From Gymnopilus junonius (lineage: Eukaryota; Basidiomycota; Agaricomycetes; Agaricales; Galerinaceae): DNA of 64,000 nt. This document shows positions 1 through 10,225 of the stretch, piece after piece. Every line of letters begins with the position of its first letter. The stretch's first letter is position 1. A program made the position numbers and the translations under genes. The notes beneath the pieces were generated by a model. It saw only the letters and a list, made by a program, of their open reading frames with translations, was not told the origin of the DNA and made no database searches. The DNA is taken from contig JADNYJ010000002.1 of NCBI GenBank assembly GCA_015501075.1, forward strand, positions 1 through 64,000. The letters are read 5' to 3'.

Positions 1-1262
1 GTGTGGCAATAGAAGCGATAGTGGAGGAAGTAGGTGGCAGTTCCAAACAGAGCGGTGTATGCCGCACTGGCTTTCTGAGATTTTGGTTGCCAATTCTTGG
101 GGTGGAGGCATTCAAAATCCTGTCTTGTCAGTTCCTTGTATCCTTTATGAGCAGGAGGGTTTGCATTGCAATTCCTTCCCATATGATCAGCGAAAGGTTT
201 TCGGCACTTGTAGCAGCCTTCAGAAGCATCGAGGACAAGATGCTCATCCAGTTTCAATGCCGGAGGAAAAGAGTAACCAGAAGACGTAGCATTGGAAAAA
301 GAACTGGAAGTCAAGTTACTAGAACGACCAGTGTTTCCATAATGAGAGGAGGAGGAAAAAGCAGGCCGCTTGTTCGAACGAGCCACCATTTCCTCAATGG
401 CATCCGCCATCTGCTTATCACGATGACGAAGAGAGTCAAGATCAGAGTTTTGATATCCATTGCTGCAGATCAGTGACATCCTGAGCCTTGGCGTTCGAGC
501 AGAGATACGCAAGTCCTCATCAATTCCAGCCTCAAGTTGGGAATGCATATGTGCTTCATCCATGTGGGTGTCGGTTCCATGAAGAGAAACATTCAGGGAT
601 TGAACTTGTGAAGCCCCAGTTTTTCAAAGCGTTCCTTAGTGAAGTCAAGACGAGCAGACAGGATCTGGGTTTTTACATCGTCTTTCCAATTGAGCAGTAA
701 CCAGCATTCTCGAAAGGCTTCCATGAACTCAGAGAATGATAGGGTTACAAGATAATCTCGTCGGATCGAAACCCAGTTCGCTAATGAGGTCATCCTCAAA
801 ACAACCGAGTATGCGGGTAACCTTGGAAGCCTCATCAATGGGAGATTTGGCGTTGACCCAAAAATTGTCACATTGAGTCTGGAAATCACGACATGCCTTC
901 GGGTGATTTTACCCGAAGACATTGAGGGTGGTCGTGACATGACGGGATGGGTGGACATGGCTAGTTTGCTGGAGGACATTCTCGGCGGGCTTGATATATG
1001 TGTTTTTGATAACAAGAGAATCGAATCTGTTGATGACGATGAACAAGAATCGGGAGATCTAGAGCTGTCAGGACAAAAACGAGGGCACTGAGATGGTGTC
1101 GTCGGTAACGACGGTGGTAGCGAGGTCAAAGGAGAGGTCTGACGTTCAGGACGTTTTCGAGCTTTTCGATGGGTACTAGGAAGTTTCTGAACAGGGCTGG
1201 GGGGTAGCTGATGGAGGCACTTGGATTGTCTGATGTTTGCCAGTGTACGAAGACTGGTTGTA
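1..1262 (-). pseudogene. Decayed gag of an LTR (Ty3-type) retrotransposon, continuing off the left edge
   Basis: Gag-like coding signal on the minus strand is spread over all three frames, so no intact protein remains. A proline/serine-rich N-terminus lies at about 1262-900. A capsid-like stretch (FSEFMEAFRECW, NWKDDVKTQIL) lies at 739-647, while the matching upstream capsid sequence (CRDFQTQCDNFW, ILGCFEDDL) sits in another frame behind an in-frame stop. After a stop at 593 the signal resumes in a different frame (SLNVSLHGTD), then DLQQWISKL in a third. A zinc knuckle C-x2-C-x6-H-x4-C (GCYKCRKPF, then H and C) lies at 168-218. Protease and polymerase would lie left of base 1. No LTR was recognised. 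The family placement rests on the capsid and knuckle style I know from basidiomycete Ty3 elements. Confidence 0.75.
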
Positions 1263-1611
1263 TGCGGTACTTTATGACTGGATTTGTTTCTGGTTTAAGC
1301 TGGTTGACAGTGCTAGGTGCTGATATGGCAAAGGAGATGCCCAGAAGCGCAAGACAAGTAGGAGGCAGTGACAGATAAGTCTGATGACTATATGCGCTGT
1401 TCAATTGAACTGGTTCGACGAAGTCGACAGTAACAGGTAATTCGTACCTCAATTGGCTATTCAAAAAAAGTGTAAGACGACGCGAGGTCGTCGGCACTGA
1501 AGACTGATCCAACCGAGAGAATAGGAACGAGGTATCTATTGGATATAGTAGACGCGTCTAAGAGATATCGAGATGATGGTGGTAACCGGAAGAAAGGGAA
1601 TGTTACTGTTA
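1263..1611. other. Region between the gag remnant and the SRA gene
   Basis: A minus-strand open frame crosses this stretch (1126-1512) but its translation resembles no family I know and it overlaps the gag remnant in another frame. It may be the retroelement leader or LTR-side sequence. I see no convincing gene, and no repeat copy elsewhere in the window to define an LTR. Confidence 0.4.
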
Positions 1612-3191
1612 CTAGTGTCCGTTGTGACAAGTTATGTGAGTACGAAGTGTGAGCATGCTTACACTATCCTCTTCATACTTGACATCTTTGGAATCTTCAT
1701 CATCGGAGGCGGTATCGCCACGAACTGGCAGAGGAGGTTGTCCAGGAAGGCGCTATATGTTTCGGAGTAAGGATGAGGTCCCAGACCCAGCCGTAATCTT
1801 TACCTTGAAAGCAAACTTGCAGACCAGATACCCCTTTGGATTTACCCCCTTTGTCAACCATGCCTACGTGTAACAATGTTACATCCATCATGAAATGCGA
1901 GCGGTGGACAATTAACTTGCCCTTTCTACTGTGTATAGACCATCATAACGATATCTGGGTTACAAATAGAAATTGTTAAGGGTTGACCAGGATGTTCGAC
2001 ATGAATCGGACCGCACCCTTCAGTGGGAGCATAGCGTGATTTCCCCTTAAAGCCTCGTATTACACGCACAGGCTTCTTGGTTTCAGTGGAGCGCTATAAA
2101 GAATTTAGGACCATATGATTTAACGGAGAATTTGCAGCGCACTAAGAGCATCTTGTTGAACTAATTTGATGCCGAGATCAGGAAGGTATTTCGAAGCCAA
2201 TCAAGGGTAACTTACAGTGTTTTCAAAAGTCTGATCAGAACTCTGTGGTGCAGTGCGGAGCTGAAAGGATTCGTACGTTGGTCTTCGTCAAGAATTTAGT
2301 CAACTTACATTTTTCGGAGCAGTCTTAGTTCCCTTCAAGTCCCTGCCACCTTGCAATGGGAGCGTAAGACCTAGAGCATCAATGATACCAGATTACTCAC
2401 CAGACCCGGTAAAGGTGCTATGCAAAAGTTAGCTCAAGTCAGTATGTATGTAAAGAAATCATACAAAGCATATCCAAGATCAACGTCATCTTCATATCCA
2501 CCGCTGAGGGCCACGCTATACGCCCCTTGACTACCACCTGAGATACCTCCAACAATTGGTCTGAAACGAATAAGCACAACGAAAGCTTCAAAAGTGCTGT
2601 ATCGTACGCGTGAATTGCATCCGAGCTGCACCCTTTCCTTGTTTCCCACCAAGTACCAACTTGGATTCCTGAAATTGATCCATAAGTTTTTCTAGAAAAA
2701 TGAGGCGAAGTGAATTTCAGGACGAATTCAGTTACGAGGGTTTACTTACGGGTCATGCCTGCGTGGTCCATCTTCGCGTCCCAGTGGTCCTTCGTTCTCG
2801 GACGGCTTGACTCCACTGGAGTAAGCTACAGGAACTGGAGAACATTTCACCATTTCTTTCTTATAGTCGATAACCTTTCCAGTATTTCGAGAACTTCTCC
2901 GCAGACCAGCTTCAGGAATGGGCTCAGAAGAATCGGTATGTCGCAGTTTAACAACTGATGGCTTTTCGTCATCTGGTGGAAGTTCGAGTATTTTCCTCTT
3001 CTTTTGAGACGGTTTCTGAACTGCTCTTTCGAGTGGTTCTAATAGCGGTTTATCGAGCCCCAGCTCGACTAATAATGCCTTGTTCTGCATAATGGGTGTC
3101 ATTGTCAATTGATTGTCAACATACATGTGAAGCTTGAGTTTCGTACTTTTTTGATATTCTCTAATTTAGAAAGCTCATACGCGGACACCAT
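1612..3191 (-). CDS. SRA-YDG domain protein (UHRF1-like methyl-DNA reader)
   Basis: About 290 residues in many short exons. The first exon starts at 3191 (MVSAYELSKLENIKK) and is spliced by a gtacga...tgcag intron to a basic, proline-rich linker containing GLRRSSRNTGK. The SRA core follows: YGSISGIQVGTWWETRKGC, HAPIVGGISGGSQGAYSVAL, SGGYEDDVDLGYAF, GGRDLKGTKTA, RVIRGFKGKSRYAP and YRYDGLYTVERAW, which are the signatures of the YDG/SRA fold. This fold flips and binds modified cytosine in known members; fungal homologues usually lack the RING and PHD parts of UHRF1, as here. The acidic tail (DTASDDEDSKDVKYEEDS) ends at 1612. The last splice is awkward: the obvious donor after VCFQ and the next acceptor give the wrong phase for the expected RLPGQPPLP, so a different junction or a one-base error is likely. 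Confidence 0.85.
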
Positions 3192-3766
3192 TTTGAAGGG
3201 TATGACGGTATAAAAGAAATCCCGCACGATGGGGAGGTTCGTATTTGGCGTGAGATCGAGGTGAAGCTGTTTTGCCTGACAACCCTGGGGCCTGTTGACA
3301 TTGACAATCACTGTATATGATCAGGTGATCGCGTGCCGCGGGAGGTCTTCTCAAGTCTCCAGACAGCTCAAGAGGGCTGTACGAAAGTAATACCACACAT
3401 AATGCTTATAATGTATGGAAACCTGAAGATCGTAACGAAATGCCTCCCAGAATTGATATTACACAAATGTGTCGGGCGGTAACTGGAAGACTCACTTGAG
3501 GCTCACTAACTATCTGAAGACTCGCTAACTTTGGATCTAGCAGCCAGTATGAGTCAAACGTACGAACAAAGTGATAGTATAGGTATGCATTTAATATGCA
3601 ACGTCAGAGAGCATGGGTTGCTACTTATTTAGGTGATTGTCCAGATGGAAGTTCATGATCAGTTGAGAGACAATTTCATCCGAGTCCTGTACTAATCTGC
3701 AAAATAACATATCCAAAACATGAACTTGGCGCCAACTTAAAGGGATGGGTATAATGATGTCCAGAA
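3192..3766. other. Intergenic region, SRA gene promoter and SEC9 3' flank
   Basis: Only short chance open frames are present. It should contain the promoter of the SRA-YDG gene and the terminator of SEC9, both transcribed leftward. Nothing else was recognised. Confidence 0.5.
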
Positions 3767-4965
3767 TCACTTGATTCTCTTGAGCTATTGCAGAAGAAAG
3801 TGAGTGGTATATCATTAGGAAAGAAACTTGGCAACTTACGCGTTCGGTGTTATTGAAGATTCTTTGATCAAGGCCGACAGTCTTGTCTTCAATTCTCTTG
3901 ATTCTGTTATTCTGCCTATCTAATTCTTCTCCCATAGTCATACCCAAAGCTTTGAGACGCTTGGTCATGTCGCCAATTTCATCCAGGTTGTCATCAAGTT
4001 CGTCTTCAAGCTCATCATCTGAAGCGTTAGCTTCAAACTGGTAACGTTTACGCTGTTCCCGTTGGGCGGCAAGTTGGTCTGCGGACTTCATGCGACTGCG
4101 GCTACCAATAAGTTCTTCCTCATCATCAGCTCTTCCGTAGGTGGCGGCTCTGCCGATTCGATTCTGCGATTCTCTGATGTCCATCATAGCCTTCTCCCTT
4201 TCGTCTCGTTCCTCTTCATAACGGGCTTGGACTTTGGCTTCCTGAGCAGCTCGTTTAGCGTCCTTATTGAAAGTGATGACGGGTCGGAAGATGGATCGAT
4301 TGAGCTGCCTGAGTTCGTCAGTTTTATCCTCAGCTCGCTGAGAAAATCCTTTCGAAACATCAAGATGGCGTTCAGTATTCGCCAACTTTTCTAAAGACTC
4401 CATTTGAAAAAACGTGCGAACGAAACACATTCAAGAATGGCATACCAGACTGGTCCCCCAATCGAGTCAAAGTATTACGAGCGGTCTCTTCGGCTTCACG
4501 GGCAAGTCGGAGGGCGTTCCTGGTCGAATTGACGCTCTCTTGTTTGACAAAGCGAGTTTGCTGCTTGATTCCCTCGATATCATCTTCGTTCTCTTCTCCG
4601 GGTGGAGGGGCTCTTCCGATGTCCGGTCCATCAAAGAATCGCCCTGAACCTCCTTTCGTGGGATTGTAACCAGAGAACAGTTCATTGCGATCTTTATCTA
4701 ATTCGGAACCTCCGCGTGTGTATACGTCGCCAATCCCTCTGTTTCTGCTGTATGGGTCTACAAAAGAGGCATCATCTGCAGATTTGTCGTACGATGGCTG
4801 TGAAGTTCGACCATTATAAGGGTCACCATCCCTGCTGGCAACATAGGTGTTAGAAGAAGTTCGGTAGGAAGAATAGGAACCGTTTAGGCTGGAGGGTGAT
4901 GGTGCGGTCTTTGGTTCTGATACAGGAGGAATCAGTGTTTCGGGTTTCTTTTTGAAGAGAGGCAT
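3767..4965 (-). CDS. SEC9: SEC9/SNAP-25-type Qbc t-SNARE
   Basis: About 360 residues in three exons. The start at 4965 (MPLFKKKPETL) opens a long serine/tyrosine-rich N-terminal extension, as in fungal Sec9 compared with animal SNAP-25. The first SNARE helix (Qb) begins near EENEDDIEGIKQQTRFVK and crosses the 4391-4445 intron into EKLANTERHLDVSKGFS. The second helix (Qc) includes LDDNLDEIGDMTKRLKALGM and GLDQRIFNNTERLKRIK, ending at the stop at 3767-3769. A glutamine sits at the expected layer positions. The protein has no transmembrane anchor, as expected of this family. Sec9 pairs with plasma-membrane syntaxin (Sso) and synaptobrevin (Snc) for exocytic fusion. The promoter holds a CACGTG box at 5022-5027. 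Confidence 0.93.
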
Positions 4966-5198
4966 CGTGGTGGAAGCAGTGACTGTTCACTGCCAGCGGC
5001 TGACCTTCTTGTATTGCGCACCACGTGACTAAACTGGCATGTACTATAGCGTCCGCCGTCAAAGTGACTACATATTATCGTTCCAGTTTGGATGGAAACT
5101 CAGAATAAAATATTCAGTTCGGTTGACTATCCAACCAGCACTAAATACCTCTACTTATTCCAAAATTGTAGAAAAGAAAATCAGGTCGTGGCATTGCT

Positions 5199-7674
5199 TT
5201 ATGTTCTGCGCTTTCCCTTCTTCAAACCTGCTGTGGAAGGTTTCTTGCCAACAACTGTCACACCTTTGCCGTGCTTTGCAACACTTTCGAGAGCAGCCTG
5301 CTTTTGTCTCTTAACGCCACCAATTCCTTTAGACTTGGCAAATTTATCGACGCTCCTTTCGAGAGCATCTCTTTGGCGTTTCCTGGTCTTTCGTTCTTTG
5401 GTCCGAAGGGCACGTTTTTCAGCTGGTGTCAGTTCACTTCGGGAACGTAAAGACGAAGGTGCAGAGAAGACTTCTTCAGGAGTGAGCATAGTTGACGTTG
5501 ACTGGGACGTTGGTAGAGCTGATTCCAGCGTAGCGGTGGGTGTGTTCGTGACTGTAGAGATGGTGGCTTTGGGCTGCGTACCAGAGTATAAATGGCGAAC
5601 TACAAAAAGGGTGGGAGCACATACTTGTTTGGGCACGTAGTGTGCATTGCAAAGTGCATCAAGCTTGCCACAGATTTTGTCCCATAGCAAGGTTATTTCA
5701 TCATGTTCTTTCTGGAGCTTTCCGTCACGATCATCCGTAGTCTCACCAGTTTGACTAGCAATGTAATCGTTTTCGTAGATCTGTGCCAATGACTGGGTGG
5801 ATTTCGTGTCCTGGAGTTCAAGAAGTCTTGAAGGCAGGAAGGGTTTGTCCTCCAAGAGGCGTATTCGGACCACATCATCAAATCGACCTTCAAGGATACG
5901 ACCTTTAATTTTTTCCTCTAGAGACTTCACCACCTCCTCTGTAACGACAGGAACCGCCTTCATTACACGTTCAAATTCAAGATCCTCTTCCAATAAAGAA
6001 TTTTGAGGTCTCTGACGCGACGCAGCTTCTCCCATAAGTACCCATTCCTTTGGCGCAACGTTCTCAGACTCTAATTCACTGATTTGTTCACGTAAAGAGG
6101 CCATTCTTTTTTCATGTGTCGTCATATCTGGTCATCGTGTGAAGGTGAGCATAAAAAGGGGACAAATTTTGAGACTTTACCATTCTGGATCTTGTCATCT
6201 TCATCTGCAAAGAGGTCATCCTTCAGTCTTTGAATTGTTGCATTGTCATCCACAACGGATTGCGATTCGTTGGAAGAATGATCAGATTCTTCTGGTTTGT
6301 CAGCCACTTCCTCATCACCGTCGTCGAACTCTTCAGACTCATCCAACTCAGATCCTTCCAAATGATCATTCGGCAAGTCTTCATCCTCTTCGTCATCTAG
6401 CGGTCGATTTTTCCCAGTTGCCTTGATCTTTTTGACACGAACTTCATCGTGGAAATGTACTTGATTTTTCTGTTTTGCTTGTTTTGGTTTTGTAGAATAA
6501 TTGGATGTTGCAGGGCGCGACGGAGGGTCAAAGAAGTCACGATAGAATAATTCTACATGGAATGGCGATCAGACATTAGAAGGCAGCTGTTAAAAATTTA
6601 TGATACACACCGTCATCACTCTCTGCGTCTTCCTCTTCAAAATTGTCGTTGCACCGACGCTGGCGAATAAATCAATATCCATTTCTTCGTCCTCAGAATC
6701 ATTTTCGCCTGAGAGGCGGCCTCTTGAAGTCGACTTGGACTCTGCACGCTCCGTTTCCGCGTTGAATTCTGACAGGTCGAAGAATCCATCGTCTAGTTCT
6801 GGGTGGTTGTTCTTTCTCTTTTTCTTTCTTGATGGGCTGGGAAGAGTTTTTCGTGTTTGTTGTGGGACTTCAGATTCGCTTTCCTCATCTGATGAGGCGT
6901 CTCGAAGAGGCGTAATTCCCTCTTCTTCAAAGTTACTCGCATCAACTTCAGAGTCAGAATCTTCTTCAGAATCGTCATCGCCTTCTTCACCCTCTTGAGA
7001 ATCGCTGAGGACTTCGCTATCTTGAAGCCCATACTTGGCCAAAAACTCGTCCAAGTCAATGTGGTGATCTTCTTCAAGAGCCTTCAGAGCCTTCCGTAAA
7101 TTATCGTCGCCTTCGAGGCCCTCTTCCTCTTCCTCTTCCTGGTCATCGACATCATAATCATCAAGCACAGCATCTCCACTGTCTGACAGCTCGCCTTCTA
7201 AGACGAAATCGAGCACTTTGCAGATGGTCTTAGTACGAATATCCAGTTGTGCCCATATTTGCTCCTCGTCCATACCATCCACAAAGAGGGTGTTAATGGG
7301 CGTAAATTTGAACAAGTGGGTCGGCACAATAGCGGCAGCATCTTTCTGAGATTTTACCTTGATCTTGGACCTCGTTTGAGGCGCTTGAGAGGGCGCGAGT
7401 GAAGTTATAAGATCATTAACATGCGGTCTAGATATGACCTCGGAATCGACGGCTGCCAAAAAGTTAGTAAAACGCGATGTAATGAGAGATATTGCTTACA
7501 GAGGTCAAAGATACGTTTTGTAACATTCAATGCTGCAGCTTGGATTGCTGAATTCCCTGTGGCCAGACTTTCGGGATTCTCATCCAGTAAAGTGGATAGC
7601 CCCTGAAGATCAGGGGGCAAAATTACGCCCTTGGAAATGTCAGCTTCATTAGTTTGGACATCAACGGACCCCAT
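5199..7674 (-). CDS. MPP10: U3 small nucleolar ribonucleoprotein MPP10
   Basis: About 690 residues. It starts at 7674 (MGSVDVQTNEADISKGV) and stops at 5199. Very acidic blocks dominate the middle (EEEEEEGLEGDD, SEEDSDSEVDASNFEEE), followed by ELFYRDFFDPP, the signature that opens the conserved MPP10 half. The C-terminal half carries HEKRMASLREQISELE, APKEWVLMGEAASRQRPQNS, LLEEDLEFERVMKAVP, EEKIKGRILEGRFDDVVR and the basic tail with LTPAEKRALRTKERK. Introns fall after IFDL, AESDD, KIQN and YVPKQ, all GT-AG. One has a clear TACTAAC-like branch site near 7450. Mpp10 works with Imp3 and Imp4 in the small-subunit processome for 18S rRNA maturation in the nucleolus. Identification is firm from the order of motifs. 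Confidence 0.95.
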
Positions 7675-8313
7675 CCTGCGAATGGACAGCTGGGGATGGC
7701 AATGCAGGAGCTCAAAACTTTTCGGCCTGTTTTGGTGTGCTTGTCATTCCTAAAATAGACACGTTCTCTTTTCACACTCATTGGCCTGCATCACTGCCTC
7801 TTCGCAATTAAATATTGCATGACCCATTTCTTTCCTGACTTACATTTAATTTCACAGACTCAGAACTTGATTTCTTGCGAGAATGACAAGCCTTGGTCAA
7901 AATTTGGAGGGCAGAGACAATGCCGTACTTGGATCCTCGAGACTTGACTCCCCGGCGCTCGACCGGTGTATTCTATTTCAAGTGCTCTTGCTCCTGTGAT
8001 GGCTCGCTAACTGGAAACAATACGATCTTGACCCCTTCATTTCATCCCTCACAACGCTCGAAAACAATGGCCTGCTTATGTAACACGCCAAACCCTGCGA
8101 CCACCCTTTGTTCTCCCAATTCAACTCTGCATTTCAAACGTACAAACCGGCACCGACATGCAAATATAAATTGGCTGTTCGCTAACCTCACGCTAGACTC
8201 ACCCTTTCCTTCTTTCTCTCTCTCAGTTTCTTCATTCCTTTGCCTGTCGCTAGTCGACACTTCATTATCCAATTTTGTTTCCTTTTCACGACTCGTTTAA
8301 TCAGATTCTCGTT
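7675..8313. other. Divergent intergenic region between MPP10 and the Sur7-like gene
   Basis: The two flanking genes are transcribed outward from this 640-bp region. The right half is pyrimidine-rich (around 8180-8280), as expected for the leader of the plus-strand gene. Open frames here (7893-8300 and its antisense) are low-complexity and unconvincing. Confidence 0.5.
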
Positions 8314-9259
8314 ATGATCGCTGGCCTGTCGAAAGCCGTCACTCTTTACCTGGCCCCAGTATTGGCTTTGGACAGCAATTGTCTTGTCCCTTTTAGCCTT
8401 TCTGGCCCCAACTTTACTGCTTCACGACAAAGTTGCCCTTTTGACCGTAGTACCTTCTACGGCACTCCTGGTAGAGGCAGGGTCATCACAAGCAATCGAC
8501 GGCCCCAGTGTATTTATAGGAGTGTTAGGTCAAATAATCTGCCCTAGCCTATGACAAGCTAGCCTGACGCTCATAATATCAGGTTCTTGTTCACGACCGA
8601 ACAATGCTGCTGGTCTCACCTGTACCAGCGCATCGCTTTCCTCTCAATATAGTGAGTTTGTCTTCTCAGATTGCATTTGACTCCGACTCATTATTATCGT
8701 TATCCAGACTTTGCCGTCCTTCCTAGCAATGCCCCGGACAATCTACTTTCGGCTCCCACCGCGTCAACGCCTGTTTTCGTAGCAATCGCTATCGCATTCT
8801 CCGTGTTATTTTTCATCGCATTCACATTGATTTCCTTCCGACATAAAATGGGCTCCAAGATAGCGGCACTCCTAGATAGACCGCTCTTGCCCCGTGCGTC
8901 TGCCTGGATTGGTGTCTTCGGCTTTATCCTTGGTGAACTTCGTAACTTTTCAATTGAAAATCGACGTCGCTAACTCTATGAACGGCGGCAGGGATCACAT
9001 CTTTCCTCATTCTTCGAATGTGGTTCGGCAAGGCTGTTCAAGACTTCAATAACAGCATTGCTGCACAAGGTCATCAGGGACCAGAATTGATTGCTGCGAT
9101 CGGGAATGCCTTCACGAGTGAGTACAGATACCGTTTCTCGAGTTTGTCTTTCTTATCGTTTATATATTCGCAGTGGTTTGGGTGGCATACGCATTCTATG
9201 CTGTACCAATTATTTCATCTCTCACGAAATTGAATGTAACGTCCGCGAAGCAAATTTGA
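8314..9259 (+). CDS. Sur7/PalI-family four-helix membrane protein, with a one-base frame break
   Basis: About 210 residues. The start MIAGLSKAVTLYLAPVLAL leads into a first membrane helix that continues only after skipping one base near 8378 (TAIVLSLLAFLAPTLLLHD). The extracytoplasmic part contains VALLTVVPSTALLVEAG and a cysteine pair (LGSCSRPNNAAGLTCTSAS), which is typical of the family. Three further helices follow: PVFVAIAIAFSVLFFIAFTL, SAWIGVFGFILG joined to ITSFLILRMWFGKAV, and VWVAYAFYAVPIISSL. The gene ends at 9259. Introns are GT-AG at about 8528-8582, 8651-8700, 8932-8990 and 9120-9174. Sur7/PalI proteins sit in the plasma membrane, in eisosome domains or in the pH-sensing Rim pathway. 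The exact subfamily is uncertain. Confidence 0.75.
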
Positions 9260-9402
9260 TGAGTCTATACACATTATTTCTATACCTGAAGTACTTTTAT
9301 ACCAAAGACATATATCCCCTTAAGAATCCTTTTGCTATGATCAACCCGATTTCAATATAATGGAAATGTTGCTTGGTTGTTTTCTGTTGGATATCAAATC
9401 TA

Positions 9403-9474
9403 CCATCTAATCATAGATTGGTAGAGCACCGGCATATATAGCAGAGGTCTGTGGTTCAATTCCATACCTGATGG
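9403..9474 (+). other. tRNA-like relic
   Basis: The segment has the internal promoter look of a tRNA gene: an A-box-like attggtagagc at 9417-9427 and a clean T arm (tgtgg, loop ttcaatt, ccata) at 9450-9466. A run of Ts follows at 9480. The ends pair in part (ccatc with gatgg), but the D stem and the lower acceptor stem do not pair, so a working tRNA is unlikely. It may be a tRNA pseudogene or part of a tRNA-derived SINE. It overlaps the 3' end of the small minus-strand gene. Confidence 0.4.
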
Positions 9475-10014
9475 CTCTTCTTTTCCAAGGTCATCTCATC
9501 GGTTTCTAACATTTTCGGCAAGTTATTCAGTGCTTCGAAGCTCGATTTGTCCAAAGCAAGGCCATATATCAAACCATCTCTAAAGTGCCAGCTCAAGGGC
9601 AGCCCTTTTTGACCACATGATTCAGAATCAAGAATTCTTTCACTCTCGAAGGGGTATTTATTTCCTCTGGCATCCGTTGCATGTGTCTCTATTTCCGGAT
9701 CCCAGGCTACTGTTCTCTTGACTGGTCCACGCAAATACACTTATAAGTCTGCCAACAAATAGCATTGCCAGCTCATTGCTTGTATATATTGTACATACGT
9801 TGAGTTAGCATGCCTTCAAGTTCAAAGGTAAGCATCGCGTAACATACTCACAAAAGTTGTTTCGTTCCGGATCCCGCTTAACGGCATATACATAAACTTG
9901 ATCATGAGTCATGACCATAAACTTGCACACATGATGTCCTTCCGGAATCTCTGCTTTGTGGTAGGTTTCTTCCCTCTCTTCTTTCCTTTGATGCCAAGAG
10001 CTCCCAGTTGACAT
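9456..10014 (-). CDS. Small hypothetical protein, two exons
   Basis: The family was not recognised. Exon 1 starts at 10014 (MSTGSSWHQRKEEREET) and ends at a good gtgagt donor after ERNNF. The downstream acceptor near 9741 keeps the frame into LYLRGPVKRTVAWDPEIE and runs to a stop at 9456, giving about 160 residues. The protein is hydrophilic with no signal peptide or membrane segment. The stop lies inside the tRNA-like relic, so the last few residues come from that element. Support is the clean splice and the balanced composition; without homologues it could be spurious. Confidence 0.4.
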
Positions 10015-10225
10015 AAAGGGTGGAGGATCACGATTCTTCTAACGCTTCTTGTCTTGTTACTTGCTTGTTACCTTGCAACCTTAGCACCTGCTCGGTCTGA
10101 TTTCGGAATGTACAACCAAAGTAAGGACAGCTAAGATACTTAAGAATGTATCTGGCAATCAATGCAGTGAGCGATCCTCGCGTCTTGCCTCAACCAAACC
10201 TATTGGCAAAGTCTCTATCCACAAT

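Noticed and set aside
1126..1512. 128-residue minus-strand open frame
   Set aside because: It overlaps the gag remnant in a different frame and has no recognisable motif; most likely chance.
5092..5640. 182-residue plus-strand frame
   Set aside because: Antisense to the MPP10 3' end, which is firmly identified.
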